This document shows positions 1 through 9,500 of a DNA stretch of 64,000 bases, one piece after another; position 1 is the stretch's first letter; each line of letters starts with the position of its first letter. Made by a program: the position numbers and the translations under genes. The notes beneath the pieces were generated by a model. It did not search any database. It worked only from the letters and a program-made list of their open reading frames with translations, and was not told the DNA's origin. This stretch comes from Eudorina sp. 2006-703-Eu-15 (lineage: Eukaryota; Chlorophyta; Chlorophyceae; Chlamydomonadales; Volvocaceae), in the NCBI GenBank assembly GCA_003117195.1, contig BDSI01000245.1:1-64000 (forward strand). The letters run 5' to 3'.

Positions 1-440
1 GGCTGTGGAACCGTGGCGGGGTGGTGACGGCCCAGCAACAGTAGGCGACGAAGCGCACCCCCACATGGCCGCCGCACAGCCTTCCCGCTGCTTGCGAATT
101 AATGCCCGACACCTTTACATGATGGCGGCCCCGCCTGTGTCAATTAGCAAGCAGTACGGTCTCTCTGTGCCCCCCACCAGGCTGTGGAACCGTGGCGGGG
201 GGTGGTGACGGCCCAGCAACAGCAGGCGACGAAGCGCACCCCCATATGGCCGCCGCACAGCCTTCCCGCTGCTTGCGAATTAATGCCCCCGACACCTTTA
301 CATGATGGCGGCCCCGCCTGCGTCAATTCGCAAGCAGTACGGTCTCTCTGTGCCCCCCCGCCAGGCTGTGGAACCGTGGCGGGGGTGGTGACGGCCCAGC
401 AACAGCAGGCGACGAAGCGCACCCCATATTTGTCAGTCCT
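1..440. repeat. Satellite-like tandem repeat, about 180-bp unit, 2.4 copies
   Basis: The unit starting GGCTGTGGAACCGTGGCGGG recurs at 1, 180 and 364, giving unit lengths of 179 and 184 bp. It includes the shared blocks CAGCCTTCCCGCTGCTTGCG and GCAGTACGGTCTCTCTGTGC. The copies differ by a few substitutions and small indels. The array continues off the left edge, so its true size is unknown. Open frames inside it repeat with the unit and look non-coding. Confidence 0.9.
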
Positions 441-1543
441 AGGTGCCTGACTCGCGGACATCTAGGGGTTTGGAGGGAAGGCGTGAGGTGATGGAAGAAG
501 GCACCTAACCGACGTTCTGTCGCATTTCACGGCTCCGGAGTCCGGACCGCTGTTTCCATCACCGTCACTGTCACAACACCAGTCCATCACCTACCCGCCG
601 AAGACGCAGCTCATCTTCCCGCGGTCATGCTGGAATTGTCGCCGTACACGACCCGACAATCCTACACGACAGGTGCGGGCGATGGCGGGGTTGGGATTTG
701 CGCTGCGCCTGCTCCTGCACTGCCAAAACAGATTGCAAGAATTGCACATGACCCAGTATTACGAGTTTGGAGCTGGACCAGTGCGGATTGCTACGGCGGG
801 GACTCGGTGTGCAGGGGTTGGAGGTGTGTGCTGCAAAAACCAGGCAGCGACCTCTCCACCTGGGCAAGATGAGCTTGGCGAGAACGCCTCTGAGTCGGCA
901 GCACTCGGAGACAGGAGGCCGTAAAGTCGTTGCGCGATCGCACCCCCACACAGCAACACGATCTTCCACCCCCACCCACCTGGATCCTCTTTGTCCTCTC
1001 TAGGTGCAAACCCGCCGTGCAAACCGCCGTGCAAACCCGCCATCTCCACCCTGATTGCCCTCTGTGCCGATGTGGCACAACCCATCCGGGCACCCACGCA
1101 CGGCACAGCGTCGGCGGCATCAGCTGCACACCCTGTGCCGCAGCCGCAGCAGTGGCATGTAAACGGTGCTGGGTTGCGGCAACGGGCGCCCGCAGGCGGC
1201 TGCGGGTACCGGCGCCTGGAGCTGGTCCGGTACAGCAGCGGACAGTGTACACACACCAGGGCAAGGCCCAGCAGCGGTGGGGCTCACCGGCAAGACGGCA
1301 AGGTATGTAACCCACAACTCAACGAATTCTAGTTCCTCGGTTACATTAGTACCAAGACATGCGTGAAGTGCAAAGACCAGTCCCACCAGAACACAACCTG
1401 CAAGGCAACACACGTTAGCATTTTGTTCGACGCTGGACCCGTAGCCGGTTGTTTGCTGAATCGTCCAAACCGGCTCTGTTGCAACCCCAACAACAACATC
1501 CCATATCCGCATCCGTTCACCGGCTGCCACCCGGGTCGGGCGC
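441..1543. other. No gene recognised
   Basis: Short overlapping open frames occur on both strands, but none has a recognisable domain or a convincing splice chain. The stretch is moderately GC-rich unique-looking DNA between the satellite and the first dispersed element. Confidence 0.5.
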
Positions 1544-2040
1544 AGTGTTGCTATCTTTTTTAAATAATAAAATATTTACGGGCCAAAACCCTGGAATTTT
1601 TCTATTTCCTGGACCCCAAGAACCCGAGATTTCATTTACTTGACGCTGTGCAGTGCCGGAAATCTGCCCTGCCAAATATTTTCCAGACTACTAAAAGGGC
1701 CTGGAAATCTGCAGCCGCAGGGGCAACTCCTGCAACGTACACCTGTCTGCCGCCAAAACACACTCTAATGCCCTGTCTCCGACTGCTGGTTACCCTCCCA
1801 TATGCATCCGCGACGCAAGGGAAGCGTGCGTAGCCCTACAAGACTGAGAATCCCTGTTGTAGCTGTGGTAGCCGGGGCCCTGCTGCGGAAACACGCAGAA
1901 ATATTTCCCGGCCTGCCGCGGGGGTTTTCATTTCCTGGCACCTAGGAAGGCCCCAAAATCTGCCCTGCAAAGGTTTTTTGGCTATTGGCGACAGGCCGGA
2001 AACCTGCGGAATTTTATTTCCCCGTTTTGGAAGATAGCAA
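1544..2040 (+). mobile_element. Short element with terminal inverted repeats (MITE-like)
   Basis: The left end reads TTGCTATCTT (1548-1557) and the right end AAGATAGCAA (2031-2040), a perfect 10-bp terminal inverted repeat enclosing about 490 bp with no coding capacity. A diverged inverted copy lies at about 7900-8356, sharing internal blocks such as ATTTACGGGCCAAAACC. The same outer sequence CAGTGTTGCTATCTT also occurs, inverted, at about 3160-3176. No clear target-site duplication is seen. Superfamily is not assigned. Confidence 0.65.
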
Positions 2041-2229
2041 TTATTATTATTATTATTGTTACGCCGGAATCCTTCGCGCCTGGCGTGTGTTAAGGGGGAC
2101 GCGCTCTGAGGAGATGTCCGTCTCCTATATGCTGTCGTCCACCGCGTCCTCTCTAGCAGCCCCTCAACGCCACTAGATGCCCCATATCGTCGGGCGAACG
2201 CCGCACTGTCGCTCCCTATGGCATAAAAC

Positions 2230-2530
2230 ACCCCGGTTACCCCCCGGTTACCGACCTTCCGGGTCGGCCTACCGACCCCCTGGGTCGGTTACCGGGCGGT
2301 GGGGCACCTCGGTTGGGACCCCAAAGGGCAGTGCCCGAACCGGCCTCCTGGGTAGTCGGTAACCGGTCCCGGTAACCGAACCCAACTTTTCGCAAATGCC
2401 CTTACTATCATGTTTGTGATTGTTATCGTTTGCCAATCTCCATGGACCAATTTATCAAGGCATTGCTCACCCTGTAGTCGAACAAGGTCCCAACCGACCC
2501 AACTCAGCACTCGGTAACCGACCCCGTTTA
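2230..2530. repeat. Palindrome-rich segment (GGTTACCGA/TCGGTAACC motifs)
   Basis: The complementary motifs GGTTACCGA and TCGGTAACC occur repeatedly, mixed with GGGTCGG and CCGACCC, giving several possible hairpins. No open frame of interest is present. This could be the edge of a repeat; nothing identifies it further. Confidence 0.5.
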
Positions 2531-2559
2531 ATTATAGTCAAGTAGTTCAAACCTATGTT

Positions 2560-3038
2560 TATTTAATTGTTACTGACACATATTGGTTGCCAGTTCGTAG
2601 GGCAACAAACTAGTACAGGAATGTTGACCGTACAATGTGTCGCAACAACCAAGTGTACCTGGTGGAATGTCTTGGAAAACTTTACTAAGTAATAGTCTAA
2701 CCATCTGTGGGACACGACCCGTTATTGCAACCTGCCAGAGTCGGGCGCTCCTGACCTCCAATCTAGGCTTACTAGAGTTAGCAGTCTCAGATTCAAGCGC
2801 TCTCTGGAACTTGGTCATCCGCCAGCTCCACAGCTGTGCCAGCACTCCCTCAGTCTTGCTCGCCGCTCCCAGCCACCGCACGAACTTGGCAAGCCGCCAG
2901 CCTCCAGCCACTGGATTATTCCCAGATTCCATCTCTGGCTCAAGCCTGATACACACCACCCGTTCCACCTAGCCCATCCCACTCCACTGATAGCTCTAAG
3001 GCAGTTACTCAAACTCCACCAACTACCCGCACTATTGG
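2560..3038 (-). other. Possible body of a tRNA-derived short element
   Basis: Reading on the minus strand, this stretch directly follows the tRNA-like sequence at 3039-3157. It contains one 132-codon open frame without recognisable domains. If the tRNA-like part is a SINE head, this would be the body. That is inference from adjacency only, because no second copy of the body is present in the window. Confidence 0.25.
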
Positions 3039-3157
3039 GACCGGTGGCAAGATTCGAACCTGCATCTCCTGTGCCGCACCCTGAGGGTATCGATCCTGGG
3101 ATCTCCCAGGCCTCAATGTTTGGATTTTCCGGGCTCTACCAATTGAGCTACACCGGT
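3039..3157 (-). other. tRNA-like sequence (tRNA pseudogene or SINE head)
   Basis: On the minus strand a perfect 7-bp acceptor pairing is visible (ACCGGTG with CACCGGT). There is a D-arm with an A-box (GTAGCTCAATTGGTAGAGC) and a T-arm with a B-box (GGTTCGAATC). Between the D and T arms lie about 70 nt, including the hairpin CCTGGG-AGAT-CCCAGG. No 5-bp anticodon stem with a U33-containing loop could be built, with or without an intron. It therefore looks like a tRNA-derived element or pseudogene rather than a working tRNA gene. Confidence 0.55.
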
Positions 3158-3179
3158 TGGAAGATAGCAACACTGGTCG

Positions 3180-4130
3180 GGAGGGCGGCAAGTATGCCGT
3201 GGCAGAAGGGCATTAACAGAATGGAATTCGCAACAACGGCAGATACCGAGCTCAGTCTCGGCCACCGCTGAACAAGCTGCCACGGCGCCATCCGCGCCGC
3301 AATCGGCCGTACTGCTGTACGGAACTGAAACAACAAACAACCATTCCACTCGTCACTCGAACAAGATTTCTCTGCTATTCCTTCGTCATTGATAGAGTCA
3401 ACATATAGTGTTCCCTCGTTACCATAGCCTCGTTACCATAGCAACCATATGTAGTACATACAGCAACCAGTACAACACGGGAGACGTGTGTATATATATA
3501 GAGTATAATCACATGCGTGCGCTACATGCACCGATGTGGGGTAATCCGCTGATGCCACAAGGGCTGCAAGAAGGCGATCGAGCAAACCGGGTGGTCAGTG
3601 GTGGGGGCTACGTCTTGTGTGCCGTGGCCCTGTTCCGTCAGGCCAGGTTGATTAATCGAAGCTCTGTGGGCGTTGAGTAGTAGTGGGCCGTGGGTGGAGA
3701 GGCACTGATGCGCTCTACGGCCCGCCGTTGGCACCATTGTTAGTTTTGAGCGGTTTTTGGGTCCCGGTGGATGGGATACGGGCAGGCCCCTGATGGTGAC
3801 ATGCGAGCTCCCGTGGCCCTTCCAGACTACGGGCCACCACTGGAGAAGTGACCCCACCTCGGGTGGGGTGCTGGTTCGATAATTGTGGCGCCCTGGTGGC
3901 TAATAATTCCGTCTGAGCGGACTTTATATATCCATCCCTAGCCGCCGTGGTTGGTTCTCAGGAACGGGTGAGTGGTTCCCTGATAATGTGGGCATGTACA
4001 GGGAGTGTTTCGGTGCAGTTGTGGAGCCTGTCCGGTGCGCCATGGTGGCACAAGTTCGTTAATGCAGTGTATGGTGAGGAAGCTCCGGCTGTCGTCGACC
4101 GATGTCCTGCAGGGCCGCTGTAACATCCCT
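3180..4130. other. No gene recognised
   Basis: Only short, unsupported open frames are present. A short near-duplication around CCTCGTTACCATAG occurs at about 3414-3440. Nothing links the stretch to the mosaic gene downstream. Confidence 0.5.
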
Positions 4131-4132
4131 GG

Positions 4133-4270
4133 CCGGCATATATGGCTGCACGAATCCCCCCCCCGGGTGATGGAGGATGGGTGCGCAGTCCTTGGTAGGG
4201 GTTGATGAGATGGGGCGCCTACTAGCCATCTGTATATATACGGTGAGGATATCGATCCACCAAGTAACGG
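4133..4270 (+). repeat. Dispersed repeat family R1, copy 1
   Basis: Contains GATGGAGGATGGGTGCGCAG followed by TCCTTGGTAGGGGTTGATGAG, shared with 59694-59835 (same strand) and 31720-31842 (opposite strand). The flanks also agree with copy 3 (GGTCCACC/GATCCACC and TAACGGTTA near the right end). It looks like the conserved end of a transposable element of unknown class. Confidence 0.75.
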
Positions 4271-5150
4271 TTACATCATCCTTCATAATAATGCATCATC
4301 CTTCATATATAATAATGCATCCACGGTCCCTACATAGCCCTACTCACGCACGTGTTCCCCCCATTCATTGGGGCGGCGGGGCGGCGGCGTTCAAACAGTG
4401 CGTGCGAATACATACATCAGATAGACGGACGCGGCATATATACGTCAGGTGTGTATGTGCAATAGCTTTGAATTGGGGCGGTGATAGATGTATGTATGTG
4501 GTGATGTGCTGTACGTAAAATGATACGCAGTATCAACACCTACGACGAGGCTTACTTGATCACATGCAGACGTGCTAGAAAGTAATAATAGCACTTCCAT
4601 CATAATTTAGGGAAGAAGCCGGAATCCCTGCATCACCGCTAATGATACGAACCACGCACGGAACGAACCTACGTTTTTTCATCATCACCATGTCGCTAAT
4701 AGACTTGGCAGTGTCCGGTAATACCAGCATACCTACCAGCAAACCAGCAGGCGCTCAGCCATGATAGATAGATGAAACTGCTACTCCGAATGAAAACGTG
4801 CGGAACCGAGCACAATCTAAAAAAAACACCGCGGCAGGCAATCGATCAATATATTAACACAAGCATAGCCCGATGCCTGTGTGGCCGCTCGTCCGTCAGG
4901 AAAAAAACACGCATACGTCTTCTAGTCTTCTACGTGCTTACCTATTCATCAGGCACGCACGTAAGTGCATGCCATGCCGAAGGTCCCAGGCAACAAATAA
5001 AGTGCAAGCCGAGGTCGGTATGTACAACGCACGCATGCGTGCACGTGTTCCTTAAGGCTAGAGATCGATAGAAGACTACTACAACTCCGCAGGGCCTCCA
5101 TCCACGCACACACTCGCATGTTTGTATGATTCTGTTGACATGAATAGTTG
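4271..5150. other. No gene recognised; 3' flank of the mosaic gene
   Basis: AT-rich DNA with a short repeat of TCCTTCATA/ATAATGCATC near 4280-4320. Small open frames here have no protein features. The right end is probably the 3' untranslated region and downstream flank of the minus-strand mosaic gene. Confidence 0.45.
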
Positions 5151-5154
5151 AGAA

Positions 5155-5159
5155 TTACA
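5155..5159 (-). terminator. TGTAA polyadenylation motif
   Basis: TTACA on the plus strand reads TGTAA on the minus strand, the usual polyadenylation signal of volvocine algae. It lies about 140 nt after the TGA of the mosaic gene (5298-5300), a plausible 3'-UTR length. Confidence 0.5.
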
Positions 5160-5297
5160 TAACCGCTATCATCTTATAAGCAACAGCCGCACACAAGCTC
5201 ACTTGCTTGATCATTATTATGTTATTAAGGATGTCAAGCGGAGGTCATCGGTGCGTGACAGCCGACGCTTGATCATGTTGTGTCGGTCACTCCTCTG

Positions 5298-6532
5298 TCA
5301 ATACTTGGAAGGGAAGGCATAGCTGCTGGCTCCATAGGGCGCGCGACCAGCATCCTTCAGCCGGGACGGTGTGGGGCCATCATTCACGGCACCCTCCGAG
5401 CCGACACACATGCCGTACTGGCTGCGACCGAACCTGCCCACGTAGTTCGTCCACCAGTTGGCCAGGTCCCCCCTCGCGGGGCAGTCGTACCGGGTCGTGA
5501 AGACCGTCTCAACGTTCTTGTACGTCTGCCACTCCGCGCCCGCCCCGTCGAAGTACTCCTCCACCCCCAGCTTCGCCAGCATCGTGTCGTCGCTGAAGGC
5601 CTTTCCCGGGTAGGACTGCATCCCATGGCCGCCGGCCAGCACGTAGAGCACCGGGTGACCGCCCTGATCGTAGGTGATGCGCCCCAAGGGACGGAACGGA
5701 TGGATATCGCCGTGGCGCGAGCCGCCCAGCTGCCACACGAACGGCACGCCCTGGTAGAACACCAGCCGGACGACCACCACCTCGAAGTCGCCGTAGTGGT
5801 CACCGTAGCGCGTGTTGAGGACGCTCGAGGGTACACAGCTGGAGATGTCCTGGGCCACGATTCCGCCCAATGAACAAAAGCCGTCCGTAATAGACTCCAG
5901 CCCGAGATCATCCCAGAGCGCAAACTTGCAGTCCAGCGCCTTATCGCATACACTCTTGACGGCACTGTTGACGGCCGGGATTCGCTTGCCAGCGTTGTAG
6001 GCGTAGAAGGCGTGGTAGAAGATGTCGACGATGCCGCCGGCGTTCTTCTCGACCACGGACGCGTAGATGGGGGGATTGATGCCGGAAGCAGCCTCGGGGC
6101 GGATGCCTTTCAGGTACGACAGGTCGGCTCCCGGGCGTGGGTTGATGAACATGGTGTCGTCCTTGGGAGCAGGACACGAGGGGCAGGCGCCGCTCACGAA
6201 GCTCCGCAGGGTGGCAGCTGTGGGCGCGTTCACATCCACCCCGAACTTGGCCTTCATGCACGCAGCGCAGGCGGCATCTGCCGGCAGGACCGTCCCGTTC
6301 GTGCAGGTGTCACTAGCAAGCTTGGCAATATCAGAGCCCAGGCATGACCCTGATATCACACGCATGAGGCCGGGAATCGAACCCGGCTGGTAGCCCCCGA
6401 TGGCGGATCTGGAGAGGTAGTACTCCATGCTGGACGGGAAAAACTGCTCGGAGCTGTCGTGTTTGAGGATGGGCGCGAACTGCGACACGGCTTCATCCAG
6501 GGCGGCGCACCGCGCGCAGCCGGGGTTGATGG
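5298..6532 (-). CDS. Mosaic gene, last exon: Vps62 (DUF946-type) core domain
   Basis: This 411-residue exon starts in phase 1 after the acceptor GTGTGCAG and ends at TGA. An early segment (FAPILKHDSSEQFFPSSMEYY) resembles the Vps62/DUF946 start of the type Y-hydrophobic-H-x-D/E-E-x-(F/Y)-PSS. Later come PPIYASVVEK, VDIFYHAFYAYN, then YGDHYGDFEVVVVRLVFYQG, which matches the family GDHVGDWEHVTVR block, and HPVLYVLAGGHGMQSYPG, matching the HP-Y-A-GSHA-YP block. An insertion with CAACMK and CPSC lies between the PSS segment and the core. Vps62 proteins are named for a yeast vacuolar sorting phenotype and their biochemical role is unclear. A long CAG run just upstream lies in the intron polypyrimidine tract and is not coding. 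Confidence 0.85.
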
Positions 6533-6559
6533 CTGCACACATGCATGCGTGCAGAGGGA

Positions 6560-6599
<40 letters not shown>

Positions 6600-9500
6600 G
6601 CAGGAGGCGGGTACGTAGGGCATCGATGCAGGGGTCCGTCTCGTTCATCGCTCGATGACATATATAGTGCACTGGACAGGCTCCATAAGTGCTCCGGAAC
6701 ACATATACACATATACACAGACATGCATGGACTACTACTGGGAATACACACCAGTACTGAGTACGTATAAGCAAGTAAAGCAAGTGGAATGAATCTAGCA
6801 GAACCTAGATAGCAGCCACCGTGTGTACGTGATGAGCTGTGGTGTGACGACTGGGAAGCGGCGCGCGGCATGCATCGATCATGTCATGTCACATACGTAC
6901 GACAGCAGGGACGCACGAGATACATGTGCACACCGACACGCGCAGCTGCATGTACTTACCGGTTGCGGATGGAGGGGAAGGGCCTTGGATTTTGATGTAC
7001 AGACACAGGCGCTTATAAGTAGTGGAGGGCGTCACCGAGGTTTTGACCCATCCGTTCGAGTTAAAGCCAGCACAGGTCGCGTCTCTCCTGCAGAAGTCCG
7101 CGGCAGCACTGAGAGGGTTGATGGATTTGATGTCATCGCCTGCGTGTTCCCTGTCAGCAACGGCAAGGAAGCCGTCGAAGCTCTGGCAGCTGGTCGGGGT
7201 CGGTTGACCTGCAGAAAGCATACATACGTGCATATGGAACGTATGGACATACAGAACCGCCACGCAATATGATGAGTGTATGTGCTTATCAGTGCGCTGT
7301 ATATATGATATGTATCTATTCGCTGGTTAGTAGGCAAGGCAACGTGCAGTGAAATGATTGTTAACAGCAACGAGCGAACATGCATGCGACAGTGCCTCGC
7401 AAATGCGGCATATGCATGCCCGAATGCACATGTAACAATAATATGTAGCGCTTCTCAGTCATCATGCTAAAGCGATGGCGCTCTTACTTATCTTACTCAT
7501 CATCAGATAGATCCTGTCCATCTATATATCCTTCCCTCCCAGCCTTTCAGGGACGAGCCTACCTTCAGGGGCCCCTTGCAGTACTGCCACTTTATTGCGA
7601 TTCAACGTCCAGATCAGCCCATTCTGTACCAGCTCCTGGAGAGCCGCATTGTAATCGTACCGCGACGCGCCCACCATGGTCCCCGTGCCGAAGGAAACAC
7701 CATCACTGGACGCCACCCGCCACACAGTGGCATCCAGCGATGCGCCTGATGCATGATCGATCGCATCGATTTAAATGTACGTAGCGTACGTACGGTGGAC
7801 AGGCAGGGTACACATGTTCATCAGTGGAGGTCCAGCCAGCAACAGCAGCCAGGACATACAAGCAGCCAGGATATACAATTTTTACATTTACTTTGCAGGT
7901 GGTTGGAGAAAATTCGACAGGTTTCTGGCTGGCCTGTCGCCAGTATCCAAACGACCTTTGGCAAGGCATATGTTTATTTGGGGCCTTAATAAAAATCACC
8001 GAGGCAGGCCGGAAAGTGTTTCGACAGCAAGGCCACTGCTACCACAGCTACGCCAACAGCGATTCTCAGGGCCTTAGGGCTGAAGCACGCCGTGTGTGCG
8101 TCGCGGATGCATATGGGAGCGGGGACACAACGTCAGATAGAGTGTGTTTTGGCGGTAGACAGCTGTACGACGCAGGAAATGCCCCTGCGCCTGCAGATTT
8201 CCAGGCCCTTTTGTTAGTCTGGAAAATAGTTGCCAGGACAGGTTTCCGGCTCACGACAGCGTCAAATAAATGTAATCTTGCGGTTTTTGGGGGGTCCGGG
8301 AAGTAATACACAATATCCGGGGTTTTGGCCCGTAAATATTCATTCTATTTAAGATAGTAACACTGACCTGAACCCTCGTCTTTCCAAATATACTCCACAC
8401 TGTTGGCGGGAACGGCCAGATCTCGCCGTACCGTCACCTGCCACCAGATTAATCAGATGCCAGGGTTAGGATGTGCACACGCCATTTAAAGTACATGTAT
8501 GTATGATCATTGCGCATGCGTGATTAACAAAAATCATGCCGGCATACATATTCAATGATGACGGACTCCTAGGTATATATCCCCGCTCTAGGTAGCTAGC
8601 CGGCAGTTCATGCAGGGTTAGTCGTTCGGCAATGCAGCTTGGTAGTTTGTGATAGGCGATCATATTACGTACCAGGCCTTCAACGCTATCCGGCGGTGGG
8701 GGCTTCGTGTCTGCCGGGTAGTCTGAAAGACAGCCACACCCGGTGCGGCGGAAGACGCAGCCAAGCGCCACATACCTGCATGCGATCGACCCAGCAGCAG
8801 GTCAACAAGGGTACGGCAGGACGACATACATACATGCACGATTCAAAGTGGCGAGCGGAGTCGAGCGATCGACGGAAACCGCTCGTCCAATCAAGCAGGC
8901 GCTGTATGTCCAGTATTCGTACTCATCAATCAATAACGTCTTAGTACCGGTCGTCACATGCGCCGTGTATATACTACATGCACGGATTGAGCACCCGCCT
9001 GCGGACGTGCTGCTGTTCCATGGGGCAAACGAAGACGGCAGCAGATAAATGAATAGTTAGATATTTCGATGGGCTCACTGTAATAAGGCGGTGTAGCCGT
9101 AAGGACATGAGCCTAGGACGGATGGAATCGCGGTGCCCAGCAGCGCGAGTGGCATTTTCACCGCCCAGTGTTACATACACCCACTAACGCCGCACATACA
9201 CCTGTATGTACGTACGAACGTACGTACCCGGGCGGCGGCACCGGGCACCACAGGCCAAACAGCACATTTGAGATGAGGCCTTCGTTGAAGGGGCCACACT
9301 TTCTCGTCCCCCATACGCGCCACCAACCAACAGGAGGCTTCACGGGCGGGTTGGAGCGGCCCAAGTTACGTGCCGCGAACATATAAGCGGTGGTGCCGTT
9401 CCTGCAGACAGACAACAGACAGACGTACAGCAGGTAGGGACGGACAGGCAGCTGATGACAGGTAAATCTATTTCATGATAACTCCGTCCGTCTGCCATAC

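Noticed and set aside
6365..6400. Perfect T-arm-like sequence CCGGGTTCGATTCCCGG on the minus strand
   Set aside because: It lies inside the continuous Vps62 exon and no acceptor, D or anticodon arms surround it, so it is coincidental.
6533..6623. Poly-Cys N-terminus of a 441-residue open frame
   Set aside because: It is a (CTG)n run lying upstream of a good phase-1 acceptor; phase continuity with the PAN-like exon supports an intron here.
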